DNA of 64,000 nucleotides from Dictyobacter vulcani (GCF_008974265.1 NZ_BKZW01000003.1:186001-250000), one strand, 5' to 3'; positions 52,463 through 61,838 are shown, numbered from the stretch's first letter. The notes: generated by a model not told the origin, from the letters alone. Made by a program: numbers and translations.

Positions 52463-53521
52463 ATGGTCACAAGTGAGCAGGTTGCTCGATTAGCTGGTGT
52501 TTCGCGCGCTACCGTGTCGCGGGCGCTGAATGGCTCGCCGCGCGTGAGTGCGGAAGCCAGAAAGCGCATCGAGGAGGCGATTGTGTCGCTGGGATATGAA
52601 CCTGATGTGGTAGCGCAAAGCCTGGTGCGCCAGCGTTCAAGAACAATCGCGCTTTGCCTTTTCTTTGGTAATGACGACTCAACCGTACTTTCACGGTTTG
52701 GCGAGACGCAACATTATTTTTATCTGGATATGTTACGGGACGTTGAACGGGAAATTGCGGATGCTCACTATGATCTGTTGCTACATTCCTCTTCCATCGC
52801 GCAGAACAATTATATTCGTGGTTTGCAGATGCGCCATGTCGCAGGCATTCTTGCCATTGCGCTGAATCCAACTGATGCCCGCATTCAGGCATTAGTGGAG
52901 GCACAGATACCAACGGTCTTTATTGATAGTATCAGTCAGGGGCAGAACTCAACCTATGTGTCCTCGGATAATCTGGATGGTTCGCGGCAGGCGACCGAGC
53001 ATCTCATCCAACTGGGACATCGGAGGATTATGACTTTGCTTCCTGGCACCAATGGTCCTGTGGGCTCGAAGCGACGGGCTGGCTATTGTCAGGCTCTGGA
53101 GCAGGCAGGACTACCTATCGATGAACGGTTGATATATCCCGCAGGCTGGAATACTGAGGAGGCTTATCGAGCTACCATGGCATTGCTGCGCGAGCGCCAA
53201 CCACGCGATTTTACCGCGATTGTCGCTGGTAGTGATCTGATGGCTATTGGTATTTTGCGTGCTATTCATGAGTGCGGACTACATATTCCTGGTGATATCT
53301 CTGTCGTCGGGTTCGATGATGTTGACCTCTGTCGCTATACCGAACCTCCCCTTACTACTATTCGGCAAGATCGATCAGCGATGGCGCAAGGTGCTGTCCA
53401 ACAGCTCATCCAGATGATCGAAGCCGATGATCAACTAGAGGAACGTCAGTTATCACCAATCATTACGCCAACCCAATTAGTTGTGCGTGCGTCGACCGGA
53501 CCTGCTGTGCCACTTGCATAA
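52463..53521 (+). CDS. LacI family transcriptional regulator adjoining the GH4 gene
   Basis: About 352 residues from ATG 52463 (MVTSEQVARLAGVSRATVSR), with GGGGGAAA upstream; longer in-frame starts lie inside the mobile element. The helix-turn-helix VARLAGVSRATVSRALNGS is followed by the sugar-binding core (HVAGILAIALNPTDARIQAL, VVGFDDVDLCRYTEPPLTTI). It is upstream of and in the same direction as the GH4 glycosidase, so it probably controls that gene by sensing its sugar, binding the palindrome at 52427-52440 (inference). Confidence 0.92.
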   Translation: MVTSEQVARLAGVSRATVSRALNGSPRVSAEARKRIEEAIVSLGYEPDVVAQSLVRQRSRTIALCLFFGNDDSTVLSRFGETQHYFYLDMLRDVEREIADAHYDLLLHSSSIAQNNYIRGLQMRHVAGILAIALNPTDARIQALVEAQIPTVFIDSISQGQNSTYVSSDNLDGSRQATEHLIQLGHRRIMTLLPGTNGPVGSKRRAGYCQALEQAGLPIDERLIYPAGWNTEEAYRATMALLRERQPRDFTAIVAGSDLMAIGILRAIHECGLHIPGDISVVGFDDVDLCRYTEPPLTTIRQDRSAMAQGAVQQLIQMIEADDQLEERQLSPIITPTQLVVRASTGPAVPLA

Positions 53522-53618
53522 GGCTTTCCGTGTTGGCGTGCCTGAACTGATGCTGTTGTCGTAGTAATGGCGTTCAATGGATCGAACTGGCTCTGTTGGA
53601 GCAAGGATTTTTTCAACG

Positions 53619-54920
53619 ATGACTAAAATTACCTTTATGGGCGCTGGTAGTACCGTTTTTGCGCGCCAGTTGATGACAGATATTCTTCATATTGATGGTT
53701 TGAATGAAGGAACCTTTGCCCTGGTGGACATTGATGCTTCACGCCTGGAGCTTGCCCATCAGATTGCGGAAAAGCTGGTGAAGCATAGTGGGCGCAACTG
53801 GAAAGTAGAATCCTCTACCCAGCGTCGTGATATACTGCCAGGCACTAACTTTCTCATCAATACTATTGAAGTAGCCGGTATGGCCAATGTACGCCACGAT
53901 TTCGATATTCCCATGAAGTATGGTGTCGATCAGTGTATTGGTGACACAATTGGACCAGGTGGTATTTTTAAGGCTCTGCGCACCGGTCCGGCCTGGCTGG
54001 ATATTCTGCATGATGCCGAAGAACTGTGTCCCAATGCCCTGGTGTTGAATTATACCAATCCAATGTCTATCCTGACCTTTGCCGCCTCGCTCGCAACAAA
54101 GATGCAGACCGTTGGACTCTGCCATAGTGTCCAGGGATCTTCCAGGCAACTGGCTGGCTACCTGGATGTGCCATATGAGGAACTGGAATGGCGCTGTGCT
54201 GGTATCAATCATAATGCCTGGTTTACTGTCTTGCGGCACAATGGTGAGGACATGTATCCTCGCTTGCGCGAGCGCATGAAGCAGTCGGAGATTTATGAGA
54301 AGGATCCTGTGCGCCTGGAAATCATGCTCCATTTTGGTGCGTTTGTCACGGAAAGTAGTGGACACTTCTCTGAGTACGTCCCTTACTTCCGCAAACGTCC
54401 TGAACTGATTGAAAAATACTGCCGCCCTGGCTATCTGGGTGAGACGGGTTTCTATGCAAACAACTGGCCAACCTGGCGTGCCAATAATGAGCAATATATT
54501 AAAGACCTGCTCGATGATAGCAAAGAATTACCGTTCAAGCGCAGCCATGAGTATGGATCAGATATTGTTGAAGCGGTCACTCAGCATCGCTCCAAAGTGA
54601 TTTATGGCAACGTACGCAACGCTGGCTTAATTGATAACCTGCCCGATGGTTGTGTTGAAGTCGCCTGTCTGGTTGATCGCAATGGCATCCAGCCCACCCA
54701 CTTTGGCAAATTGCCAGAACAACTGGCGGCCATGAATAAAGCCCATATGAGCGTGCATTCGCTGATGTGTGAAGCCCTGCTCAAGCGCGACAAGCAGGCT
54801 GCTCGTTATGCGCTGATGATCGATCCTTTGACGGCAGCCGTGTGCTCACCCGCCGAAATCAGTTCTCTCTTCGATGAGATGTGGGAAGCCGAGCGCGAAT
54901 ACTTGCAGTTCTTTGAATAG
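53619..54920 (+). CDS. Glycoside hydrolase family 4 alpha-glucosidase/alpha-galactosidase
   Basis: About 433 residues from ATG 53619 (MTKITFMGAGSTVFARQL), chosen because family members start at this Rossmann segment; the upstream ATG at 53577 adds unrelated residues. GH4 enzymes use NAD and Mn. The key segments are NYTNPMSILT, GLCHSVQGSS (metal-binding Cys-His) and GINHNAWFT with HFSEYVPYF. The pattern is closest to MelA-type alpha-galactosidases. Exact sugar uncertain. It follows the LacI regulator, with which it probably forms a control pair. A strong terminator follows. Confidence 0.92.
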   Translation: MTKITFMGAGSTVFARQLMTDILHIDGLNEGTFALVDIDASRLELAHQIAEKLVKHSGRNWKVESSTQRRDILPGTNFLINTIEVAGMANVRHDFDIPMKYGVDQCIGDTIGPGGIFKALRTGPAWLDILHDAEELCPNALVLNYTNPMSILTFAASLATKMQTVGLCHSVQGSSRQLAGYLDVPYEELEWRCAGINHNAWFTVLRHNGEDMYPRLRERMKQSEIYEKDPVRLEIMLHFGAFVTESSGHFSEYVPYFRKRPELIEKYCRPGYLGETGFYANNWPTWRANNEQYIKDLLDDSKELPFKRSHEYGSDIVEAVTQHRSKVIYGNVRNAGLIDNLPDGCVEVACLVDRNGIQPTHFGKLPEQLAAMNKAHMSVHSLMCEALLKRDKQAARYALMIDPLTAAVCSPAEISSLFDEMWEAEREYLQFFE

Positions 54921-54939
54921 TTGTTGACGTCTCTCATAA

Positions 54940-54990
54940 ATATGCAGCCGCTTTCTTTTACCTCAAGAAAGCGGTTGCATATTTATTTAG
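54940..54990 (+). terminator. Terminator of the GH4 gene
   Basis: ATATGCAGCCGCTTTCTT (54940-54957) pairs with AAGAAAGCGGTTGCATAT (54965-54982), with one G-T, and is followed by TTATTTAGG. Confidence 0.85.
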
Positions 54991-55429
54991 GAAAGAGTTT
55001 TTTGACGATAAAGTTCAAGCTTCCTAACACAACTGCGCCCAGAATCAGGACAGTAAGAAGCGTGCCTCTGAATAAGACGATGATGACCAGGGTAAGTAAG
55101 ATCAGGAGGAGTGGATTGCGATACCACAATTGAGAGGCGCGCTTGCTTTGAAAGTAGAGTCCTACAACCAGCGCAAGATACAGTGGAATGAGCAGCACAA
55201 TCGGAATATGAAATAGCACCACCGGACTGATAAACAAAATCGCCAGTGGAATCAGAAGCCAGGTGTTTGTATACCAGGGACTTGCAGGCCGGCGCCGATA
55301 TGCGATCCAGCTGGACACCAGAAAAGCTACAGTCAGTCCAAGCGCATACAGCGTATATCTTGTTGTATCGTTGGATAGTGTCACTATATCCAGCGACGAA
55401 GCCAGAAGCGAACCAGTTATGCTATACAT
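54983..55429 (-). CDS. Small polytopic membrane protein of unknown function
   Basis: About 148 residues from ATG 55429 (MYSITGSLLASS), with AAGGACA eight bases upstream; an earlier ATG at 55471 lacks a good site. Five hydrophobic segments cover most of it (YTLYALGLTVAFLVSSWIAY, TWLLIPLAILFISPVVLF, IPIVLLIPLYLALVVGLYFQ). No family recognised. The C-terminal sequence overlaps the terminator of the convergent GH4 gene. Confidence 0.65.
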   Translation of the reverse strand: MYSITGSLLASSLDIVTLSNDTTRYTLYALGLTVAFLVSSWIAYRRRPASPWYTNTWLLIPLAILFISPVVLFHIPIVLLIPLYLALVVGLYFQSKRASQLWYRNPLLLILLTLVIIVLFRGTLLTVLILGAVVLGSLNFIVKKLFPK

Positions 55430-55556
55430 AAATTTGTCCTTGAGTAGTATGGATGATTGTATACTATACAAGTTTTGCTAGCATAAATGCAAGCGATGAA
55501 GTAGCTGGCGCTCTTTGTATCGCTGGCGAGGTATGCTATATATAGACTTCCTTTAT

Positions 55557-56411
55557 TTATTGAGGATGCTCCTCTTCTTCGTTTTGATGGCCACGAATAA
55601 CCTGGTAGAAGTGGGTGCGTGGTTTGCGGCGGATGAAGCGTGTGATATTGGGACTTTTTTGAATAGTAACTGTTGCTCCATCTTTTAGTTCACTATTCCA
55701 TTGGCCATCGGCTGAAAAAACACCATTCTGGGTGTTGGTAACTATCTGTAGTTGAATGGTGGATTGCAATGGCACGATCAATGCCTGATTAGAGGCCAGA
55801 TGTGGCGCGATAGGTGTCAGGATGCAGCCCTCAATTTTTGGATGCAGGATCGGGCCACCCACGGATAAATTGTAGGCGGTTGAGCCTGTAGCGGTGGAGA
55901 GGATGATACCGTCACCATAGAATGTATCAAAGAAGAGCTCATCAATCCAGGTATGCACATAGACGCCACGAGGCCAGGTGCCACGCGCGATCATGATATC
56001 GTTGAGGGCATGAAATTCCTGCTGCTCATTATTATGGGTAATGGTTGCCTGGAGCATAGAGCGCTCATCAATCCAGATCGATGGGTCGTCATTCAGATAA
56101 TACGGCAACTCTTGCTCTAATTCATCAGGTTCCAGTTCTGTCAGATAGCCAACACGGCCAAAGTTAATGCCCAGAATCGGGGTGCCCTGAGCTTCACAGA
56201 GATGAGCTGCATGCAGGATCGAGCCATCTCCGCCGAGCACGATCAGCATCTTACTCTCTTTTAATTCCTGTGCCTGGATCTTCTGCTCTTCATTGTTGAT
56301 ATTAATGGCATAGGTAGCATAACCATAGCGTTGCAAAAGTGTGGTTAAATGAGGGATCAGCTGTAATGTTTCAGGTTGAGATTCTTCATACAAGAGTGCG
56401 ATTTTATTCAT
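55557..56411 (-). CDS. nadK: NAD kinase
   Basis: 284 residues, the normal length. The catalytic motif GGDGS (60-64), GINFGRVGYLTEL near 82, LNDIMIARGTW near 130 and DGIILSTATGSTAYNLSVGGPILHP near 165-190 (the conserved TGSTAY loop) are complete. It phosphorylates NAD to NADP in the cytoplasm. AAGGA precedes the ATG. The tail is Gln/Glu-rich. It is alone on its strand, with the CoA-binding genes upstream. Confidence 0.95.
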   Translation of the reverse strand: MNKIALLYEESQPETLQLIPHLTTLLQRYGYATYAININNEEQKIQAQELKESKMLIVLGGDGSILHAAHLCEAQGTPILGINFGRVGYLTELEPDELEQELPYYLNDDPSIWIDERSMLQATITHNNEQQEFHALNDIMIARGTWPRGVYVHTWIDELFFDTFYGDGIILSTATGSTAYNLSVGGPILHPKIEGCILTPIAPHLASNQALIVPLQSTIQLQIVTNTQNGVFSADGQWNSELKDGATVTIQKSPNITRFIRRKPRTHFYQVIRGHQNEEEEHPQ

Positions 56412-56660
56412 TCTTGCTTCATTCCTTCTGGATATGTTCCCCAGTAAATTTTTTTCTACCCTCTATACTATCACTAGTATCCACATTGTCTTCCATTCGT
56501 ATGATCAAGTTTCTCGGCAAGATGTCTTTGTTTGGTTGAGTTTGCTTGCAGGTATAATGTTTCAACTATGCGATCCGGTAGCGTATCCCAGGGAAGAGCT
56601 GGCCGCCATCTCTACTATTCACCTTCTTATTACATTACTATCTGAGTGGGTAAGCAGCGT

Positions 56661-57116
56661 TTACAATTGTTTCTCAAGGAGATGATGGTAGCGTGCATGT
56701 TCAATTTTGATACAGCGGTCCTCCACAAAAAGCAAGCCAGCTTGCCGGGCTCTCTCTCTTGTTTCCTGGTTGGCGATCCCTAGTTGTAGCCAGAGGGCTT
56801 GCGCGCCTGCACTGGTGGCTTCAGCAACGAGTGGCGGTGTTTGTTCGCTGCGCCGGAAAACATTGACCAGCTCAATCTGCTCACCAGCCGCTTTCGCATC
56901 AGCCAGCGTGGCATAAACACGTTTGCCCAGGATCTGTTGACCCGCATAGACAGGATTGATCGGAATAATATTATAGCCTGCATGCTGCATATACGCCGAC
57001 ACATCGCGGCTGGGACGGTGGGGTTTGGCCGAAAGGCCCACGACGGCGATATGGTGATAGTGTTGCAAAATGTTGAGCAGTAGATCTGGCATGTGATTGT
57101 CTATGGTCTCAGTCAT
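56661..57116 (-). CDS. CoA-binding domain protein (YccU-like), paralogue 1
   Basis: About 151 residues from ATG 57116 (MTETIDNHMPDL), with AAGGAG 12 bases upstream; a longer frame begins at 57164. The Rossmann-type CoA-binding domain has HIAVVGLSAKPHRPSRDVSA, GYNIIPINPVYAGQQILGK and ARQAGLLFVEDRCIKIEHAR. It is closely related to the next gene (57231-57731), clearly a tandem duplication. The reaction, if any, is not known for this family. Confidence 0.85.
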   Translation of the reverse strand: MTETIDNHMPDLLLNILQHYHHIAVVGLSAKPHRPSRDVSAYMQHAGYNIIPINPVYAGQQILGKRVYATLADAKAAGEQIELVNVFRRSEQTPPLVAEATSAGAQALWLQLGIANQETRERARQAGLLFVEDRCIKIEHARYHHLLEKQL

Positions 57117-57230
57117 ATGTCTGCATTCTCCTTCTACCAGCTCTTGTTTCTGGATCTGGCTCATTCCTGATAATACTATTGTATCCAGAAATGAGCCGTC
57201 TTGTTCTTTTACTTAGCAGGCAGCAATAAC

Positions 57231-57731
57231 TTATAGCTTGCGCGAAAGGATGACACCGGTATTGAGCCCGATGGTATGTAAGCCGCCGAAGAAGCGTGCA
57301 TGCTCCATTTTGACGCAACGATCCTGGACAAAAATCAGGCCTGCTTCACGTGCTTGTTTGCCTGTTTCTTCGTTGCGCACACCTAGCTGTAGCCAGAGGA
57401 CCTTCGCTCCGACCTGGACTGCCTCTGCCACAAACTGCGGCGTATCTTCAGCTTTGCGGAAAATATCCACAATCTCGATCTGTTCGCCAGCCGCTTTCGC
57501 CTCTGCCAGTGAGGCATAGACAGGTTTGCCCAGGATAGTCTTGCCGGCATAACGTGGATTGATTGGGATGATATCATATCCTTCGGCCTGCAGGTAGATG
57601 GCTACAAAGTGGCTTGGTCGGTAGGGATCGGCTGAGAGACCTACAATGGCGATATGATGATACTGTTTAAGTAATCTCAAGCGATCGTACATATCTGGTG
57701 TATCCATGTTACCAGTTGTCTCAGACATCAT
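57231..57731 (-). CDS. CoA-binding domain protein (YccU-like), paralogue 2
   Basis: 166 residues. HIAIVGLSADPYRPSHFVAI, GYDIIPINPRYAGKTILGKP and AREAGLIFVQDRCVKMEHAR match paralogue 1 throughout, and the C-terminal FFGGLHTIGLNTGVILS is extra. Its start ATG overlaps the stop of metY as TAATG (57729-57733), so the two are translationally coupled. The family function is unknown; association with sulfur amino acid synthesis is suggested by this coupling only. Confidence 0.88.
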   Translation of the reverse strand: MMSETTGNMDTPDMYDRLRLLKQYHHIAIVGLSADPYRPSHFVAIYLQAEGYDIIPINPRYAGKTILGKPVYASLAEAKAAGEQIEIVDIFRKAEDTPQFVAEAVQVGAKVLWLQLGVRNEETGKQAREAGLIFVQDRCVKMEHARFFGGLHTIGLNTGVILSRKL

Positions 57732-59053
57732 TACTCCCCCTTTTCTTCTGCTGCGGCAGGTACGGCTTTACGCAGAGCTTGATCAAGATCCCAGAGGATA
57801 TCCTCGATGTTCTCCAGGCCGATTGAAAGGCGGATGAGATCAGGCGTGACGCCACCGGCAATCAGATCCTCTTCTGACAATTGTTGATGGGTTGTGCTGG
57901 CTGGATGAATGATCAGGCTACGGGCGTCGCCGACGTTGGCCAGGTGGGCAAATAGTCTGACATTGTTGATCACGGTCTTGCCGGCCTCATAGCCGCCTTT
58001 TACGCCGAAGGTAAAGATTGCGCCACCACCACGTGGCAGGTAGTGCTGAGCCAGTTCATGTGCCGCATCACCCGGCAAGCCTGAATAGCGCACCCAGTTG
58101 ACCGCTGGATGCTTTTGTAGAAATTTTGCGACCTGGAGTGCATTCTGACAGTGGCGATCCATACGGAGCGAAAGGGTTTCCAGTCCTTGAAGTAATAAAA
58201 AGGAATTGAATGGACTTAAGCTAGGACCGGTATCGCGTACGGTTTCGACGCGGGCCTTCATGACAAAGCAGAAGTCACCAAAGGTCTCGTAGAAGCGCAC
58301 GCCATGATATCCGGGTGAAGGATCAACAATATGGGCGAACTTCCCGTTATCCCAGGGGAATTTGCCATTTTCGATCAAGACGCCACCAATGGATGTACCA
58401 TGGCCGCCAATAAATTTGGTCGCGGAATGAACTATAATATCCGCGCCATGCTCAAATGGACGGCAGAGATAGGGGGTGGCAAAGGTGTTATCAATAATTA
58501 ATGGAACACCTGCTTCATGGGCAATAGTGGCAACGCTACGGATATCCAGGACATCACCACCGGGATTGCCAATGGTCTCGGCATAGAAAGCGCGTGTCTT
58601 TGGTGTGACTGCACGACGGAAATTTTCTGGATCGGTACTATCCACGAAGATTGTGTTGATGCCCCAGGTACGCAGTGTCAGATCAAACTGTGTATGCGTA
58701 CCACCATAAAGATTGCTGGCCGCAATCAACTCATCTCCTGGTCGTAATAAGGTCATCATCACGGCCATCTGCGCAGCCATACCTGAAGCCGTCGCGACTG
58801 CTCCTGTTCCACCTTCCAGTGCGGCTATACGCTCTTCAAAAGCAGCTGTGGTAGGATTCATGATGCGCGTATAGATGTTGCCAAAGCGCTGAAGCGCAAA
58901 CAGATGTGCGGCATGTTCGGTATCATCAAAAACATACGAACTTGTCTGATAGATTGGCACCGCCTGGGCACCAGTTGCCGGATCAGGGCGTTGGCCTGCG
59001 TGTAAGGCTAATGTATCAAAACCGAAAACGTGATCTCCATCAATTTCTGGCAT
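57731..59053 (-). CDS. metY: O-acetylhomoserine aminocarboxypropyltransferase (MetY)
   Basis: 440 residues, normal for MetY. This PLP enzyme has the Schiff-base lysine K213 in VHSATKFIGGHGT, preceded by IIDNTFATPYLCRP. LHAGQRPDPATGAQAVPIYQ at the N-terminus is typical of MetY rather than MetB/MetC. It makes homocysteine or methionine directly from O-acetylhomoserine and sulfide or methanethiol. The downstream homocysteine methyltransferase/MTHFR fusion is encoded about 52 kb away. AGGAG precedes the ATG. Confidence 0.95.
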   Translation of the reverse strand: MPEIDGDHVFGFDTLALHAGQRPDPATGAQAVPIYQTSSYVFDDTEHAAHLFALQRFGNIYTRIMNPTTAAFEERIAALEGGTGAVATASGMAAQMAVMMTLLRPGDELIAASNLYGGTHTQFDLTLRTWGINTIFVDSTDPENFRRAVTPKTRAFYAETIGNPGGDVLDIRSVATIAHEAGVPLIIDNTFATPYLCRPFEHGADIIVHSATKFIGGHGTSIGGVLIENGKFPWDNGKFAHIVDPSPGYHGVRFYETFGDFCFVMKARVETVRDTGPSLSPFNSFLLLQGLETLSLRMDRHCQNALQVAKFLQKHPAVNWVRYSGLPGDAAHELAQHYLPRGGGAIFTFGVKGGYEAGKTVINNVRLFAHLANVGDARSLIIHPASTTHQQLSEEDLIAGGVTPDLIRLSIGLENIEDILWDLDQALRKAVPAAAEEKGE

Positions 59054-59185
59054 TGCTAGCTTTTCTCCTGTTTAAAACGTTTGTATCTGCCTCATTTATA
59101 AAACATACAGTGTAAATGCGCAAATGAGGTCAACTTACGAATGCCATATGTTCGGTTGTGTATTTTTAAGCAATGACGTTTCTAC

Positions 59186-60961
59186 TCAAGCTGGATATGG
59201 TGCTGAATTTACGTGTTCGAGCAAAGTTGTACGAATTTTTTCAATCAGCTGATCAGATGCTGTATTGGTGCGTAGCGCTTCTACGTCTTTGTCTGCGATG
59301 AATATGCTACGTTCCTGGGCGAGGGCGAGTAAGCTGTCCGCCACTGACTCAGTGGAGATTTGTTTCATCAGGTATGCGCCTCTCTCTGTCATCGGACGTT
59401 TCGTGCGTGCTGAGCCCATTGACATATCTGTCATTGGAGGAGTCGTGGGTATTGTGGGCATATTCTTTTCAACGGTGTGTTGGGAATGCTGAACTGCTTG
59501 AGGTTGCTGTAAAGATTTGTGACGATGCTCGCGCATCTGCTTGATTTGTTTATATTGCTCAAAGGCGCAGGCATGTAATTCGGTGAAGAATAAAGACATT
59601 CCATGCCGGGCATGATTGGCTTTAAGCGCTTGCATATCGACATCTTTCAGCTTGTGATGGACATATTTGATCAGGTTCGCAAAACTGGCATCGGGATTTT
59701 TCAGGCTCAGGTCATCCTGGATACGATTAATGCCTACGAAGTTTCCATAGATCTGTTCCGCATAGAGCTTTGATATTTTAGGATTATGGTCATGCAAGGC
59801 CTGTGAGGCCTCTTGAAGTGCCACCGAAGACATGAGGGGGAGCGGGATTTCATTGCGGCTAGATCCTCCTGGGATCTGTTTGATTTTTTCTGGCTGTGCT
59901 CTACCTGACCGCTCTGCAAATTGTTCACCTGTGGACCCTTGATAGCTTGAAGGTTTTACTGCACGCTTGTTCACTTGCGAGGGTGGTGGGGGTATGGGCA
60001 TTGTCCGCTTCACATGGCTGGTTTTGATATTTTCTGACATATCTGCCATTGGATGTCTGGCGACTTTTGAGCTCAATGACATATCTGCCATTGGATGTCT
60101 GGCGACTTTTGAGCTCAATGACATATCTGTCACTGGTATATTTTCTTGTACTTGCGTGTCATTCGAATTCGAGAATAATATATTAATTATATTTATATAA
60201 TTATCTAACTTCGAATTCGAATTCGAAACTTTAGCAACATCCAACGCGCGTATGTATGGGCGCGTGACAGTGACATATTTGTCACCGGACATATCTGTCA
60301 CTGGCTTTGTTAGTGCCAGACGTGACAGATTGGTGCTGGTCTGTGAGCTTGAATCTGTGGACATTTTAGTTCCAGATGACACTTTGGTCCCGACATGTGA
60401 GCTTAAATCTGTGGACATCTTTGTTCCGGATGACATTCTGGCTTCAGGTTGTGGTGCTGGACTTGTGGACATCTGTGGTCCGCGTTTGAAGGGTGATAGT
60501 CCAGAAAGGTTGGTTGGCTTTTTTTTCTGTTTGGTACCCAGATGCTGATGCAATTTTACTAACTGGCTGATCATTTCCAGGAAAGGGGTACAATCATACT
60601 GAGTATAGTGGAGACCATCCGAGCCATCTACTTCATGAATAATGATAAAGCCATCTTTGGATAAATTACGGAGATCGCGTTGCATTTGCCGTTTGCTTTT
60701 ATCAAAGTTTTCTTCTAGATCATTGGGACCAAACCACGGGGCCTTGCCGAGCTCTCCCCAAAATTGCAGGAGTTGCTTGATTATATCAAATTGGGCTCGT
60801 GTCATCCCTAATTTTGCGTAATAGCGTTCAAGGGCTACCGGGAATACAGTCAACCCTTCTGCAAGTATCATCTCATCATAGATCTCTTGCAATGGTTGTA
60901 ATGCGGGTTGATTTAGTACCTTCAATTGTTGAGTTGTTGGCTGTGTCATAATAATGCCCAT
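59186..60961 (-). CDS. Replication-initiator-like protein with winged-helix N-terminus
   Basis: About 591 residues from ATG 60961, which has AGGAGG seven bases upstream; an ATG at 61033 has none. Residues about 40-130 form a likely winged helix (QFDIIKQLLQFWGELGKAPW, KRQMQRDLRNLSKDGFIIIHE), as in RepA/DnaD-type initiators. A long low-complexity middle (about 160-400) follows, with repeated TDMS/MSTD motifs and an exact 42-bp tandem duplication. The C-terminal region (KNPDASFANLIKYVHHKLKD) is helical. It may be a replication or plasmid-like protein integrated in the chromosome; no origin or partition genes are seen. Role inferred only. Confidence 0.65.
   Translation of the reverse strand: MGIIMTQPTTQQLKVLNQPALQPLQEIYDEMILAEGLTVFPVALERYYAKLGMTRAQFDIIKQLLQFWGELGKAPWFGPNDLEENFDKSKRQMQRDLRNLSKDGFIIIHEVDGSDGLHYTQYDCTPFLEMISQLVKLHQHLGTKQKKKPTNLSGLSPFKRGPQMSTSPAPQPEARMSSGTKMSTDLSSHVGTKVSSGTKMSTDSSSQTSTNLSRLALTKPVTDMSGDKYVTVTRPYIRALDVAKVSNSNSKLDNYINIINILFSNSNDTQVQENIPVTDMSLSSKVARHPMADMSLSSKVARHPMADMSENIKTSHVKRTMPIPPPPSQVNKRAVKPSSYQGSTGEQFAERSGRAQPEKIKQIPGGSSRNEIPLPLMSSVALQEASQALHDHNPKISKLYAEQIYGNFVGINRIQDDLSLKNPDASFANLIKYVHHKLKDVDMQALKANHARHGMSLFFTELHACAFEQYKQIKQMREHRHKSLQQPQAVQHSQHTVEKNMPTIPTTPPMTDMSMGSARTKRPMTERGAYLMKQISTESVADSLLALAQERSIFIADKDVEALRTNTASDQLIEKIRTTLLEHVNSAPYPA
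60035..60118 (-). repeat. 42-bp tandem duplication inside the initiator-like gene
   Basis: The unit starting TGACATATCTGCCATTGG occurs exactly at 60035-60076 and 60077-60118. It encodes two copies of MSLSSKVARHPMAD. A third degenerate copy starts at 60119. Confidence 0.92.
60161..60222. repeat. EcoRI-like palindrome with an A/T-only loop
   Basis: ATTCGAATTCGA (60161-60172) and TCGAATTCGAAT (60211-60222) are exact inverted repeats around 38 bases that are almost pure A/T. They lie inside the initiator-like gene and resemble an unwinding element, which would be notable there. The sequence also encodes a Ser/Asn-rich stretch, so it may have no DNA role. Confidence 0.7.
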
Positions 60962-61504
60962 ACTTCTACCTCCTACCTTCCGCTTCCATCCTGTGCTATT
61001 TATGATAGGGACCGCCGTGGAATCTAACACCACCTATACTGCTTCAGGGTTAGATTTTTATGATTGAAAAGCCTGTATCAGAAAATGTCTCTTTATCATA
61101 AACGTTGATGGATAAAACGACAACCTTAAAAATGAGTATTTTGTGTGTGTGCAGCCGCATATGAGGCCATTTTGAGCACCAGACGCACGAAAATATATGC
61201 AGAAAGATCATTGGACGTATAGGAAATAAATACTAGTTATGGCTGTGCTTATTGTCTGCTTGATGCGTATGAAATGAATAAAATAGCGGTCGAGATTATT
61301 CAATTGTATATGTAACTTTTTGTATTTTTATTTCGTGTGAGTGTGGTGAGATTGCTGGCTTGCTTAAGTATCAACTGATGCTGAAGGCAGAGTGCAATCA
61401 TCATATCTAGTGTCTGTGTCATGAGAAAGCGTTTGCGTACTTTGTACTGGTTATCTTACTTTTTCAGTTAAGGTAGATAGTCCATACAAATGGAGGATTT
61501 GATC
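60962..61504. other. Intergenic region upstream of the initiator-like gene
   Basis: About 540 bases, AT-rich and free of recognised genes. No iteron-like direct repeats were seen, which argues against a simple iteron-type origin directly upstream of the initiator-like gene. Confidence 0.35.
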
Positions 61505-61801
61505 ATGGCCGAACAAGGTGACCGCTCGCAGGATATTCATTCTCAACCGCAGGATGTAGGAAAATTTGATGCGGCTCGGCATATGGCGGAGCAACGGATC
61601 GATGAGGCGATTGACCAGTATGTAAAGAAAATTCCTGGCGCCGAGAAGTTTGCTGCTCAGGCTAAAAAAGCCTCTTCAGGAATTTTAGAGAATATTGAGA
61701 AGCAGGCAGAAGGCCGGTTTAGCGGCATTAAGAATAGCGCCGGTGGTTTGATTGGTGGCATCTTTGGCAGAAATAAATCCAAGGAGCCTCCTGCCCAGTA
61801 A
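61505..61801 (+). CDS. Small hypothetical protein with amphipathic helices
   Basis: About 98 residues from ATG 61505 (MAEQGDRSQDIHSQ), with GGAGG eight bases upstream; an ATG at 61490 is less likely. The centre (ARHMAEQRIDEAIDQYVKKI) is Ala/Glu/Lys-rich and probably helical, and the C-terminus (SAGGLIGGIFGRNK) is Gly-rich. This resembles antitoxin-like or stress-associated small proteins, but nothing specific is recognised. It is convergent with the exonuclease-like gene. Confidence 0.65.
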   Translation: MAEQGDRSQDIHSQPQDVGKFDAARHMAEQRIDEAIDQYVKKIPGAEKFAAQAKKASSGILENIEKQAEGRFSGIKNSAGGLIGGIFGRNKSKEPPAQ

Positions 61802-61838
61802 TAGTGCTGACGAAAAGTGTGTCTGAGGCTTCGAGGTA

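Noticed and set aside
60161..60222. Chromosomal replication origin inside the initiator-like gene
   Set aside because: Only one palindrome and no DnaA-box cluster or iterons were seen, so I keep it only as a possible structural curiosity.
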